NCBI RefSeq assembly: GCF_030816915.1 | Contig: NZ_JAUSYN010000002.1 | Coordinates: forward strand, 4,663,501 to 4,727,500 | Origin: Streptomyces sp. B3I8 | GTDB taxonomy: Bacteria > Actinomycetota > Actinomycetes > Streptomycetales > Streptomycetaceae | DNA: 64,000 bases | Direction of reading: 5' to 3' | Part shown: one piece after another, positions 1 through 7,912 of the stretch | How the letters are laid out: every line of letters starts with the position of its first letter | Numbering within the stretch: position 1 is the first letter of the stretch | Notes under the pieces: generated by a model | What the model was told of the DNA's origin: nothing | Database searches by the model: none | The model's input: only the letters and a program-made list of their open reading frames with translations | Translations under genes and position numbers: made by a program

Positions 1-917
1 GCGACCGGCCCGTCTCGCTCACCGCCCCGAGCGGGGTCGACCGGGCCGCCCACCACCGGCTCGACGAGGCATGGCTCGCGGCGGCCTGGAGCCACCCCTC
101 GACGCGCTGCTTCGTGGTCTCCGGCGGCCAGGTCCTCATCGACGAGACGGAGGACGGCCGCACCGAACTGGTCATGACGCCGTCCTTCGAGGCCCCGCTG
201 ACCGAGGCGCACCGCTACTTCCTCGGTACGGACGACGACGGGGTGAGCTACTTCGCCCTCCAGAAGGACGCGCTGCCGGGCCGCATCGACCAGTCCGCAC
301 GCCCTGCCGGGCTGCGCGAAGCGGGGTTGCTGCTGTCGCCGCGGGACGCGGGCCTGATGGTGCACGCGGTCGCCCTGGAGAACTGGCAGCGCCTGCACCG
401 CTACTGCTCCCGCTGCGGCGAACGCACGGTGATCGCGGCGGCCGGCCACATCCGCCGCTGCCCCGCCTGCGGCGCCGAGCACTACCCACGCACCGACCCC
501 GCCGTCATCATGGCCGTCACCGACGACCAGGACCGCATCCTGCTCGGCCGCCAGGTGCACTGGCCCGAGGGCCGCTTCTCCACACTCGCGGGCTTCGTCG
601 AACCGGGGGAGTCCATCGAGCAGTCCGTGCGCCGGGAGGTCTTCGAGGAGGCCGGCATCACCGTCGGCGACGTCCAGTACGTCGCCAGCCAGCCCTGGCC
701 CTTCCCCTCCAGCCTCATGCTCGGCTTCATGGCCCAGGCCACCGACACCGACATCGACGTCGACGGTGACGAGATCCACGAGGCGCGCTGGTTCTCCCGC
801 GAGGACCTGCGGGCCGGCTTCGAGTCCGGCGAGGTCCTCCCGCCCTACGGCATCTCCATCGCGGCCCGTCTGATCGAACTGTGGTACGGCAAGCCGCTCC
901 CGACCAGGGCGGTCTGA
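1..917 (+). CDS. nudC: NAD(+)/NADH diphosphatase (NudC-type Nudix hydrolase), 5' end missing
   Basis: Hydrolyses NADH/NAD to NMN(H) and AMP, and in the NudC family can also remove NAD caps from RNA. The reading frame is already open at base 3, so the N-terminus lies outside the window. A four-cysteine zinc ribbon (CSRCGE then CPACGAEHYPRTDP) precedes the catalytic domain. The Nudix box is complete, running from GFVEPGES to REVFEEAGI. Just after it lies QPWPFPSSLM, matching the SQPWPFPxS motif that marks NADH pyrophosphatases within the Nudix superfamily. A perfect hairpin follows the stop and separates it from the convergent mycoredoxin gene. Ribbon, Nudix box and SQPWPF motif occur in the expected order, so the family call is firm; the preference between free NAD and capped RNA cannot be read from sequence. 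Confidence 0.95.
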   Translation, partial: DRPVSLTAPSGVDRAAHHRLDEAWLAAAWSHPSTRCFVVSGGQVLIDETEDGRTELVMTPSFEAPLTEAHRYFLGTDDDGVSYFALQKDALPGRIDQSARPAGLREAGLLLSPRDAGLMVHAVALENWQRLHRYCSRCGERTVIAAAGHIRRCPACGAEHYPRTDPAVIMAVTDDQDRILLGRQVHWPEGRFSTLAGFVEPGESIEQSVRREVFEEAGITVGDVQYVASQPWPFPSSLMLGFMAQATDTDIDVDGDEIHEARWFSREDLRAGFESGEVLPPYGISIAARLIELWYGKPLPTRAV

Positions 918-943
918 GACCGTACGCATGACGACGTGCGAAA

Positions 944-963
944 GCCCCCGCTGCTGCGGGGGC
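944..963. terminator. Bidirectional hairpin between nudC and mycoredoxin gene
   Basis: Perfect 8-bp GC stem (944-951 with 956-963) and a TGCT loop, with AAA just before the left arm. It sits between two convergent stop codons, so it probably terminates both transcripts. Confidence 0.75.
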
Positions 964-990
964 CTCCGCAGGGAACCACGGGACCGGCCG

Positions 991-1245
991 TCAGGCGGCC
1001 AGCGCCTGCTTGACCTGGGCAAGGGACGGGTTGGTCATCACCGTCTCGGAGCCGGAGGGCGAGACGACCAGAACGGTCGGAACCGTCTGATTGCCCTCGT
1101 TCACCTTCTCCACGAACGCCGCGGACTGCGGGTCCTGCTCGATGTTGATCTCGTTGTAGGAGATGCCCTCACGGTCCATCTGGCTCTTCAACCGACGGCA
1201 GTAGCCGCACCACGTGGTGCTGTACATCGTCACAGTGCCCGACAT
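991..1245 (-). CDS. mrx1: Mycoredoxin (glutaredoxin-like, CGYC active site)
   Basis: An 84-residue thioredoxin-fold protein. TTWCGYCRRLK near residues 10-20 gives the CxYC redox pair, and the cis-proline motif TVPTV lies near residues 53-57. Actinobacterial mycoredoxins of this size reduce mycothiol mixed disulfides on proteins; I infer this role from the CGYC motif, the length and the actinobacterial context. The ATG at 1245 is preceded by a purine-rich stretch (GAGGGAAGGGG) and gives the compact family length; the frame stays open further upstream without conserved residues. An exact sigma-R type promoter lies about 50 bp upstream, which fits thiol-stress induction. It is divergent from uvrD2 and convergent with nudC. 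Confidence 0.92.
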   Translation of the reverse strand: MSGTVTMYSTTWCGYCRRLKSQMDREGISYNEINIEQDPQSAAFVEKVNEGNQTVPTVLVVSPSGSETVMTNPSLAQVKQALAA

Positions 1246-1302
1246 GTCGGTCCGTACCCCTTCCCTCGCCAATGAGCGGGATGCGTCATTGCTGACGTCC
1301 TG

Positions 1303-1329
1303 AACGCATGCGCGCGCCCCGGCATTCCC
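1303..1329 (-). promoter_or_regulatory. Predicted sigma-R promoter of the mycoredoxin gene
   Basis: Read on the minus strand: GGGAAT (1324-1329), exactly 18 bp, then GTT (1303-1305). This is the GGGAAT-N18-GTT pattern of sigma-R promoters. The predicted transcript would start about 50 nt before the mycoredoxin ATG. Confidence 0.8.
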
Positions 1330-1442
1330 GGGCGGGGCGCTCGCACGGCCGGCACGACAGCGGTCAGTGTTAATACGACTACAGGCGCCTCCCTGTGGAC
1401 AACCCGCCGCATCCGTCCCGCTCGACCTGGCAGCATGGCGGG

Positions 1443-3662
1443 GTGACAGCAGCAACGCATTCCACCCTCTTCCCACGGGTACCGGACTCCGCGGACGCCG
1501 TGCTCGACGGGCTCGACCCCGAACAGCGCGCCGTGGCCACGGCCCTGCACGGACCGGTGTGCGTACTGGCCGGAGCCGGGACGGGCAAGACCCGGGCGAT
1601 CACCCACCGCATCGCCTACGGGGTGCGCGCGGGCATCCTCCAGCCGTCCAGCGTGCTCGCCGTCACCTTCACCAACCGCGCCGCGGGCGAGATGCGCGGC
1701 CGGCTCAGGCAGCTCGGCGCCGTCGGCGTCCAGGCCCGCACATTCCACTCGGCGGCGCTGCGCCAGCTCCAGTACTTCTGGCCGAAGGCGGTCGGCGGCT
1801 CCCTGCCCCGCATCGTCGAGCGCAAGGTCCAACTCGTCGCCGACGCGGCCGCCGCCTCCCGTGTCCGCCTCGACCGCAACGAACTGCGGGACGTCACCGC
1901 CGAGATCGAATGGGCCAAGGTCACCCAGACCGTTCCCGGCGACTACGCCGCGGCGGCAGCCAGGGCCGCCCGCGACACCCCCCGCGACCCCGCCGAGATC
2001 GCCAAGCTGTACGAGGCCTACGAGGAGATCAAACGCGACCGCGTCGTCATCGACTTCGAGGACGTGCTGCTGCTCACGGTCGGTATCCTCCAGGACCGGC
2101 GGGACGTCGCCGAGCAGGTTCGCGCCCAGTACCAGCACTTCGTGGTCGACGAGTACCAGGACGTCAGCCCCCTCCAGCAGCGCCTGCTGGAGCTGTGGCT
2201 CGGCGACCGCGACGACCTGTGCGTCGTCGGTGACGCCAGCCAGACCATCTACTCCTTCACCGGCGCGACCCCCGACCATCTTCTCGACTTCCGGGTCCGC
2301 CACCCCGGGGCGACCGTCGTCAAACTCGTCCGCGACTACCGCTCCACCCCTCAGGTGGTCCACCTCGCCAACGGGCTGCTCTCCCAGGCCCGCGGCCGCG
2401 CCGCCGACCACCGACTGGAACTCGTGTCGCAACGCCCCCCGGGGCCCGAGCCCATCTACGCCGACTACGCCGACGAGCCCTCCGAGGCCGAGGGCGCCGC
2501 CCGCCACATCCGCGCACTTCTGGACTCCGGCGTACCCGCGGCGGAGATCGCTGTCCTGTTCCGCACCAACTCCCAGTCCGAGACGTACGAGCAGGCACTG
2601 GCCGACGCCGGGATCCCTTATCAGCTGCGCGGCGCGGAGCGCTTCTTCGACCGGCCCGAGGTGCGCAGGGCGATCCACGCCCTGCGCGCCGCCGCCCGCT
2701 TCGGTGCCAACGACTCCCGGCTCGACGACGTGGTCGACCTGCCCTCCCAGGTACGGGCCGTGCTCTCCGGCGAGGGCTGGACCGGGGAACCGCCGGCCGG
2801 CTCCGGCGCGGTCAGGGAACGCTGGGAGTCGCTGGCCGCCCTGGTCCACCTCGCCCAGGACTTCGCCACCGTCGGACCGGACGTCACCCTCACCGACCTG
2901 GTCGCCGAACTGGACGAACGGGCGGGCGCCCAGCACGCGCCCACGGTGCAGGGCGTCACCCTCGCTTCCCTGCACTCCGCCAAGGGACTGGAGTGGGACG
3001 TCGTCTTCCTGGTCGGTGTCGCCGAGGGCATGATGCCGATCAGCTACGCCAGGACGGACGAGCAGATCGAGGAGGAGCGCCGACTCCTGTACGTCGGCGT
3101 CACCCGCGCGAGGGAACGCCTCTTCGTCTCCTGGGCGCTCTCCCGCTCGCCCGGCGGCCGTCCCAGCCGCCGCCCCAGCCGCTTCCTCGACGGGCTGCGC
3201 CCCGGTTCGACCGCGACAGGGGGCAGGAACGGCGGCCCGGGGGGCGCCGGTGGTGTCGAGCGCGGTTTCGGTTCGGCCGGCCGTGGCGGTGCGGCGGGTG
3301 CCGTGCCCGTCGCCCGCCGCACCCAGCGGACCGTGGCCCGCTGCAAGGTCTGCGGCCGCACCCTGACGGACGCCGGCGAGATGAAACTGATGCGCTGCGA
3401 GGACTGTCCCTCCGACATGGACGAGGGACTGTACGAGCGGCTGCGGGAATGGCGGGCCGTCCAGGCGGGGCGCAGCGGACAGCCCGCCTTCTGCGTCTTC
3501 ACCGACCGGACGCTGATGGCCATCGCCGAGACGGTTCCCGAGGAGCCGGAGGGGCTGGCGCGGATTCCCGGTGTCGGCATGCGGAAGTACAGGCGGTACG
3601 GAGCCGATGTGTTGGCCATCTGCGCAGGCCAGGAGGTCGGGGAGGACGAGGCGAAAGGTTGA
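1443..3662 (+). CDS. uvrD2: ATP-dependent DNA helicase UvrD2
   Basis: Superfamily 1A 3'-5' DNA helicase of the UvrD/Rep type. From the GTG at 1443 it has 739 residues. Walker A is AGAGTGKTR at about residues 43-51, Walker B is VDEYQD, and later motifs include GDASQTIYSFTGA and VGVTRARERLF. The C-terminus carries a four-cysteine motif (CKVCGR then CEDC) followed by an HRDC domain ending in IPGVGMRKYRRYG. This tetracysteine-HRDC tail is the signature of mycobacterial UvrD2, where it helps couple ATP hydrolysis to unwinding. An in-frame GTG at 1395 would add 16 residues, but neither start has a clear ribosome-binding site. As in mycobacteria, the whiB7/wblC gene follows directly. Confidence 0.93.
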   Translation: MTAATHSTLFPRVPDSADAVLDGLDPEQRAVATALHGPVCVLAGAGTGKTRAITHRIAYGVRAGILQPSSVLAVTFTNRAAGEMRGRLRQLGAVGVQARTFHSAALRQLQYFWPKAVGGSLPRIVERKVQLVADAAAASRVRLDRNELRDVTAEIEWAKVTQTVPGDYAAAAARAARDTPRDPAEIAKLYEAYEEIKRDRVVIDFEDVLLLTVGILQDRRDVAEQVRAQYQHFVVDEYQDVSPLQQRLLELWLGDRDDLCVVGDASQTIYSFTGATPDHLLDFRVRHPGATVVKLVRDYRSTPQVVHLANGLLSQARGRAADHRLELVSQRPPGPEPIYADYADEPSEAEGAARHIRALLDSGVPAAEIAVLFRTNSQSETYEQALADAGIPYQLRGAERFFDRPEVRRAIHALRAAARFGANDSRLDDVVDLPSQVRAVLSGEGWTGEPPAGSGAVRERWESLAALVHLAQDFATVGPDVTLTDLVAELDERAGAQHAPTVQGVTLASLHSAKGLEWDVVFLVGVAEGMMPISYARTDEQIEEERRLLYVGVTRARERLFVSWALSRSPGGRPSRRPSRFLDGLRPGSTATGGRNGGPGGAGGVERGFGSAGRGGAAGAVPVARRTQRTVARCKVCGRTLTDAGEMKLMRCEDCPSDMDEGLYERLREWRAVQAGRSGQPAFCVFTDRTLMAIAETVPEEPEGLARIPGVGMRKYRRYGADVLAICAGQEVGEDEAKG

Positions 3663-3676
3663 GGCCAACTCGTCGC

Positions 3677-3715
3677 AAAAATAGTTTGCGCATGCCCCGG
3701 GAATCCCCATAGGTT
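3677..3715 (+). promoter_or_regulatory. Predicted WblC-autoregulated wblC promoter
   Basis: TTGCGC (3686-3691), an 18-bp spacer and TAGGTT (3710-3715) form a housekeeping-type promoter. An A/T tract (AAAAATA, 3677-3683) sits just upstream of the -35. WhiB7/WblC-activated promoters are known for such an AT-rich element bound by the AT-hook. Transcription would start near 3722, giving a leader of about 600 nt. Confidence 0.7.
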
Positions 3716-3828
3716 CTAAGCCACGGGGACGGCGGCCTTCTCGGAGGCCCTGATTCCGTGCTGTACTTGCACATCCGAACGGATCGGCTCACCACCGGTC
3801 CTAGAGACGCCGAAGGGAGGCGAGCCCA

Positions 3829-4149
3829 GTGATCACCATCAACAGCAGCTTCGTCAGCACCGCCAAACTGACCGATCACTCGGTCGTCTCCGCGTGCTCG
3901 CAGGGCGTCTCGAACCTGGGCACCGGTGTGTCCGGCATTCGTGCCGACCGTCCGGTCTCCTCCCTGCCTCTCTCGGGCCTTCCTGTCCGTGAGCGCGATG
4001 AGCGACCGACCAAGGCACTGGAAGCGGTAGTGGCACAGGCCCATGCCTATGCCTTTGCGGCGGCCGGTGCCGGATTCCGGAAGCAGACGACGCAGCACCA
4101 CCTGATGTGGGCCTTCCGCGGGCCTGAACCCTGGAGTGATCCAGCCTGA
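3829..4149 (+). CDS. wblC leader upstream ORF (106 codons)
   Basis: A 106-codon frame inside the predicted wblC leader. It starts with GTG at 3829 behind a good GGGAGG ribosome-binding site (3815-3820) and ends at a TGA only 24 nt before the intrinsic terminator. I recognise no domain. The peptide is polar, and its third codon positions are less GC-biased than those of neighbouring genes, as expected if RNA folding rather than protein function constrains it. whiB7/wblC genes are known to be controlled by translated upstream ORFs whose stalled ribosomes prevent premature termination under translation-inhibiting antibiotics. The geometry here fits that mechanism: the stop codon lies within a small hairpin directly upstream of the terminator. 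It may also have been annotated as a small hypothetical protein. Confidence 0.7.
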   Translation: MITINSSFVSTAKLTDHSVVSACSQGVSNLGTGVSGIRADRPVSSLPLSGLPVRERDERPTKALEAVVAQAHAYAFAAAGAGFRKQTTQHHLMWAFRGPEPWSDPA

Positions 4150-4213
4150 TCGCCGATCAGGCAGGCGCCTTCAGGGCCGCGGAACCCAACCGGGATCCGC
4201 GGCCCTTCTGTTT
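4146..4213 (+). terminator. Attenuator upstream of wblC
   Basis: A small perfect hairpin (4146-4151 with 4155-4160) contains the uORF stop codon. A strong hairpin follows: an 11-bp stem, 4173-4183 with 4196-4206, plus an inner CCC/GGG, ending in a T-rich TTCTGTTT. A terminator inside a leader, before the regulated gene, indicates transcription attenuation. Confidence 0.8.
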
Positions 4214-4321
4214 GTCCCGCACCGGGACCGACAGACGAAGGACCTCGGGACAAGAAAAGACCCGGTACCAGCCGATGCCCGGCCCCACAGGGCCGGACCG
4301 ACCAGACGAGGAAGACGAACC

Positions 4322-4690
4322 GTGCAACTCGAAGCGCACGTCCCGTCCGTACCGCCTTCCGACACGATCCCCAAGCCCGGCCTCCCGGAGGACTCCACCT
4401 TGACTCCGCTCACCACGCTCACCGCGCTCGACGACGCCATCGAGAACCTCGGTGTCTCCGTCCCCTGCCGCTCGTACGACCCGGAGGTCTTCTTCGCCGA
4501 GTCGCCGGCGGACGTCGAGTACGCCAAGTCGCTCTGCCGCACCTGCCCGCTCGTCGACGCCTGCCTCGCCGGCGCCAAGGAGCGGCGTGAGCCCTGGGGC
4601 GTCTGGGGTGGCGAACTGTTCGTCCAGGGCGTCGTCGTCGCCCGGAAGCGGCCGCGTGGCCGCCCGCGCAAGAACCCGGTCACCGCATGA
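4322..4690 (+). CDS. wblC: WhiB-family regulator WblC/WhiB7
   Basis: Iron-sulfur transcription factor that binds the housekeeping sigma factor and activates intrinsic antibiotic-resistance genes. Its 122 residues carry the four cluster cysteines (C49, C72, C75, C81), the WhiB turn GVWGG (93-97) and a C-terminal AT-hook RGRP (112-115) that distinguishes WblC/WhiB7 from other WhiB proteins. The GTG at 4322 follows a GAGGAAG ribosome-binding site. A TTG at 4400 behind CGGAG is in frame and could also initiate, giving a form without the first 26 residues but with all known motifs. Expression is predicted to depend on the AT-rich promoter near 3680 and the leader attenuator. The stop overlaps the next start (ATGA). 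Confidence 0.96.
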   Translation: MQLEAHVPSVPPSDTIPKPGLPEDSTLTPLTTLTALDDAIENLGVSVPCRSYDPEVFFAESPADVEYAKSLCRTCPLVDACLAGAKERREPWGVWGGELFVQGVVVARKRPRGRPRKNPVTA

Positions 4691-5010
4691 ACACCCCCGG
4701 CACGATCAACCGTCCCCTCACGCTCGACCCCACGAAGCAGGCCCCGATGAAGCCGTCCACCAACGAGCCGACCGGCTCCGTGATCGAAGACGTCACCACC
4801 ACCGGCGCGAACGACTCACGCCAGAACAGGACCCGAGAGATGCAACTCATTCCAGAAGCCCTGGCTCGTGCGCATATGCACGACCGACTGCGAGAGGCCG
4901 AGCGGGAACGCAGGGCCGTGCGCCTGGTGGTCGCCCGCCGGATGCAGCGCCGGGCCGAGCGCGCGTCGCTGCGCGCCCGCCGCGCGCTGGCCATGGCCGT
5001 CATGCAGTGA
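4687..5010 (+). CDS. Small basic protein coupled to wblC, unknown function
   Basis: A 107-residue protein whose ATG overlaps the wblC stop as ATGA, so it is probably translationally coupled and induced with wblC. The N-terminal half is polar and probably disordered. The C-terminal half is arginine-rich and predicted helical, with many ERERR and RARR stretches, which suggests a nucleic-acid-binding or coiled peptide. An internal ATG at 4840 after CCCGAGAG could give a 56-residue version containing only the helical part. I recognise no family. A strong terminator lies 30 bp after the stop, so wblC and this gene form the whole unit. Confidence 0.75.
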   Translation: MNTPGTINRPLTLDPTKQAPMKPSTNEPTGSVIEDVTTTGANDSRQNRTREMQLIPEALARAHMHDRLREAERERRAVRLVVARRMQRRAERASLRARRALAMAVMQ

Positions 5011-5039
5011 CACACCGCGGTCATCGACGATGACTCCAC

Positions 5040-5071
5040 CCGGGGGCCGGTCCACCAGGACCGGCCCCCGG
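5040..5071. terminator. Intrinsic terminator after the wblC unit
   Basis: Perfect 14-bp GC-rich stem (5040-5053 with 5058-5071) closed by an ACCA loop. It lies between the wblC unit and the convergent ABC1 kinase gene. Confidence 0.85.
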
Positions 5072-5121
5072 TCGCGTCCCCGGGAGGGACTATCCGGGCA
5101 CCGGGTTGCCGGAATACCGGC

Positions 5122-6678
5122 TCAGGCTTGTGCTGCCGACCGTTCCCCGGAGCCGTCACCGAATTCGTGACCAGGATCGTCCTCGGCCTGGTCCTCGGGC
5201 TCTTCTTCGGGTTCCCGGGCGGATTCCGCCTCGGCTTTCTGCTGCCCGGGGAGCCTGATCTCCTCGGCTTCCTCGACTCCCACCATGTCGTCCGTCTCGT
5301 CCCCGCCGTCCACGGCCTCTGTCCCGACCGGGCCGTCCGCGTCCTCCACCTGCACGAAGCCGGGGAGCCACTGCTCCAGTTCCTCGCGCAGCCGCACCGT
5401 CGCGCCCAGCTGGCACAGCACACCGATCGTGCTGAGGGTGACCCGGTGGATCAGCAGGTACGACGGGGGCAGGTTGAGCTTCTTGCCCAGTTGGTAGGCG
5501 GGGGAGCGGGGGTCGGCCACCCGGGCGGCCTGGCTGCGCATCCAGCCGCGGGTGAACGTGAACTCCTCGACCCTGGCGGGCTCGATGATCGGCAGGAGGT
5601 AGTCCAGGACCGCGTCCGGCTCCAGGTCGATGGACTCCCTGACGAATCCCTCCTCGCGCAGATGCGTGTAGACGAAGTCGGCGTCGCCTTCGAGCGTCAT
5701 CCGCAGCGAGTGGCCGATCGGCGCCGGCAGACCGCCGGGGAGTCGGTCGACCGTGCCGAAGTCCAGGACGCCGAGCCTCCAGTCGTCCTCGCCCTCCGGC
5801 CCGCCGGGCAGCAGCCGGAAATTGCCCGGGTGCGGATCGGCGTGCAGCAGACCGGTGCGGGCCGGCCCGGAGAAGAGGAAACGGGCCAGCAGCTGGCCGG
5901 CGCGGTCGCGCTGCTCCTTGGTGCCGTCGGAGATGATCTCGGACAGGGGTGTCCCGTCCATCCACTCGGTGACCAGCACCTGCTCGCGCTGGTGCACCAC
6001 CGCCGGGACCACCACGTCCGGGTCGTCCGCGAACTCCTCCGCGTGTGCCTGCTGGGCCTGCGCCTCCAGGTCGTAGTCCAGTTCCTCGGAGACCCGGTCG
6101 CGCAGCTCGTTGATCAGCGGCTTGATGTCCATGCCCGGGACCAGCGGACCGAGCAGCCGGGCGAACCGGCTGAGCTGGTTGAGGTCGGAGAGCAGCGCGT
6201 CGCCCGCGCCCGGGTACTGCACCTTGACCGCCACCTCGCGGCCGTCGTGCCACACCGCCCGGTGCACCTGGCCGATCGACGCGGCCGCGGACGGCTTGTC
6301 CTCGAACTCCCGGAACAGCTCCAGCCAGTCCTCGCCAAGCCGTTTCGCCAGTACGGCGTGGACGGTTCGGGTCGGCATCGGAGGAGCCGCCTCCTGGAGC
6401 TTCGTGAGCGCGGCGCGGTAGGGCCCGGCGACCTCCTCGGGCAGCGCCGACTCGAAGACGGACAGAGCCTGCCCGAACTTCATGGCACCGCCCTTGAGCT
6501 CGCCGAGGACCTTGAACAACTGGTCCGCGGTGCGCTGCTGGAGTTCACGGCCCACGAGCTCCGCCGACTCGCCGACGATCCGTTTGCCGAGTCCCCAGGT
6601 CGCCCGTCCGGCGAAGCCGAGCGGGAGCGCGGCGAGCTTGGCGGTCCGGGTGACCGCCTTGCGGGGAAGATCAGACAT
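5122..6678 (-). CDS. ABC1/UbiB-family atypical kinase-like protein (AarF)
   Basis: A 518-residue member of the ABC1 (UbiB/ADCK) protein-kinase-like family. Visible motifs are the family-specific KGGAMKFGQ (62-70), which corresponds to the KxGQ inhibitory motif, the AAAS loop (131-134) that replaces the glycine-rich loop, the ATP lysine in VAVKVQYP (Lys152), the catalytic loop HADPHPGNF and the metal-binding DFG. All marker motifs are intact. Members in other bacteria and mitochondria support quinone biosynthesis through ATPase activity; actinobacteria use menaquinone, so the substrate here is open. The C-terminal tail of about 60 residues is acidic and low complexity. The ATG at 6678 follows GGAGGG. 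Its start overlaps the 3' end of the ThiF-like gene, so the two are co-translated. Confidence 0.9.
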   Translation of the reverse strand: MSDLPRKAVTRTAKLAALPLGFAGRATWGLGKRIVGESAELVGRELQQRTADQLFKVLGELKGGAMKFGQALSVFESALPEEVAGPYRAALTKLQEAAPPMPTRTVHAVLAKRLGEDWLELFREFEDKPSAAASIGQVHRAVWHDGREVAVKVQYPGAGDALLSDLNQLSRFARLLGPLVPGMDIKPLINELRDRVSEELDYDLEAQAQQAHAEEFADDPDVVVPAVVHQREQVLVTEWMDGTPLSEIISDGTKEQRDRAGQLLARFLFSGPARTGLLHADPHPGNFRLLPGGPEGEDDWRLGVLDFGTVDRLPGGLPAPIGHSLRMTLEGDADFVYTHLREEGFVRESIDLEPDAVLDYLLPIIEPARVEEFTFTRGWMRSQAARVADPRSPAYQLGKKLNLPPSYLLIHRVTLSTIGVLCQLGATVRLREELEQWLPGFVQVEDADGPVGTEAVDGGDETDDMVGVEEAEEIRLPGQQKAEAESAREPEEEPEDQAEDDPGHEFGDGSGERSAAQA

Positions 6679-7912
6679 GCGCCCTCCAAGTCCTGGACAG
6701 CCGTGTCGCCGGGGCCTTGCGGGACACCTCCGGCGACGACTGCCGCACCGCCATTGTCGCGCGTGACCCGCCGTCCTCTGCGTTCTGATCCCTGTTACCT
6801 TTCTCCACCTTTTCCGCGTCGTCGCGCCGCGCCGCGCCGCAGAGGCATCCGGGATGGGCCCACACCGGACGCGCGTGCCAGTCGAGCCGGGGCACCGAGG
6901 CCTCCCAGCGGGCGCCGGCGCTCGCCGGGGACTGACCGTCGAGGAATGCGAGCGCGTGTCCGGCGGCGAGCGACGCGACGGCTGAGGCCAGCGCGAGATC
7001 GCAGGCCTGTCCTTGACGGGGGCGCCCCGAGCGCCATTGGGCGACCAGCCGCGGCCAGGTCTCGTCACGGTCGGAGCGGTGTCGGTCCAGGCAGCCCGCG
7101 CAGGCGGTCTCCCCGGGGAGTACGAGCGGCCCGACCACCCCCGTGCCCTCGACAACCCCGGCGTACAGATGGGGCGTCCCGGAGGCGAGCAGCGGCTCGG
7201 TGGCGGCCGGATCGGGGGCGTGGACGGCGAGACCGTCGCGCGGAGTGAGCACCACCAGGCTCAGACCGGGGTCGGTCGCGCCGTCGGTCCGTGAGCCGGC
7301 CGCCCGGCGGCCCGGAGGCTCGGGAGCGGCCCGGCGCACCGCCCTGCGGGCCGCCTCGTCACGGCGTTCGCCGACCGACTCCGCCGGGAGCCCGCCCGGC
7401 GCCACGTCCCACGGCTCGACCCGGCCGATGTCCCGCACATCGACCTCACCCACCCCCGCGCCGGCGAGCAACGAGGCCAGCACGACGCCGACCCGACCGG
7501 CGCCTCTGACCTGCACCCGCAGGGCGCGGCGGGCGGCGAGCCGGCTGAGTCCGGCGCCCGGCTCACGGGCGACGAGCGACAGGGAGGCGAGGTCGGGACG
7601 GAGTCGGTCCAGGACTTCCTTCTTCTCCCGGAGCTCGGCGGCCTTTGGACCGCCGCCCGTCGCGTCGTCCAGCAGACCCGACGCGGACAGCCGTGACACC
7701 AGCGTGTCCACATGGCCGTCCGGCAGCCCCATCCGCCGGCTCTCGTCCCGCAGCAGGGGCAGGCTCCTGGTGCCGTCGAGCAGACTCAGCAGACTGCCCG
7801 TCGCCGTGTCGACCGGTCCCACCACCATGGCGTGCGCGGGAGCCATCCCGAACTGCACGGTGTTCAGATCCCGCCAGCCGCGCCGCAGCGCGGGCTTCAC
7901 CATCGGATGCAT
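6671..7912 (-). CDS. ThiF/E1-like adenylyltransferase-fold protein
   Basis: A 413-residue protein with a Rossmann-type VRGAGRVG motif followed by a helix, as in ThiF/MoeB/E1 enzymes that adenylate the C-terminal glycine of ubiquitin-like partners. A second marker is the cysteine set CAGCLDRHR and CLCGAARR, resembling the E1 structural zinc site. The arginine-rich N-terminal 150 residues look like a partner-binding domain. The DxDxVxxxNLxR region that contacts ATP is altered (DVRDIGRVEPWDV), so adenylation activity is uncertain. No ubiquitin-like partner, YcaO or precursor peptide is nearby. The ATG at 7912 is the best start; a longer open frame to 8023 is arginine-rich. The stop overlaps the ABC1 gene start by 8 bp. 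Confidence 0.75.
   Translation of the reverse strand: MHPMVKPALRRGWRDLNTVQFGMAPAHAMVVGPVDTATGSLLSLLDGTRSLPLLRDESRRMGLPDGHVDTLVSRLSASGLLDDATGGGPKAAELREKKEVLDRLRPDLASLSLVAREPGAGLSRLAARRALRVQVRGAGRVGVVLASLLAGAGVGEVDVRDIGRVEPWDVAPGGLPAESVGERRDEAARRAVRRAAPEPPGRRAAGSRTDGATDPGLSLVVLTPRDGLAVHAPDPAATEPLLASGTPHLYAGVVEGTGVVGPLVLPGETACAGCLDRHRSDRDETWPRLVAQWRSGRPRQGQACDLALASAVASLAAGHALAFLDGQSPASAGARWEASVPRLDWHARPVWAHPGCLCGAARRDDAEKVEKGNRDQNAEDGGSRATMAVRQSSPEVSRKAPATRLSRTWRAHV

Noticed and set aside
3699..3725. Second sigma-R promoter before wblC (GGGAAT at 3699)
   Set aside because: The position 18 bp downstream is ACG, not GTT, and it lies inside the better-supported AT-tract promoter.
5128..7248. Long plus-strand reading frame antisense to the ABC1 and ThiF-like genes
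   Set aside because: In high-GC DNA the complement of a true gene is often open. The minus-strand frames have recognisable ABC1 and E1 motifs; this one has none.
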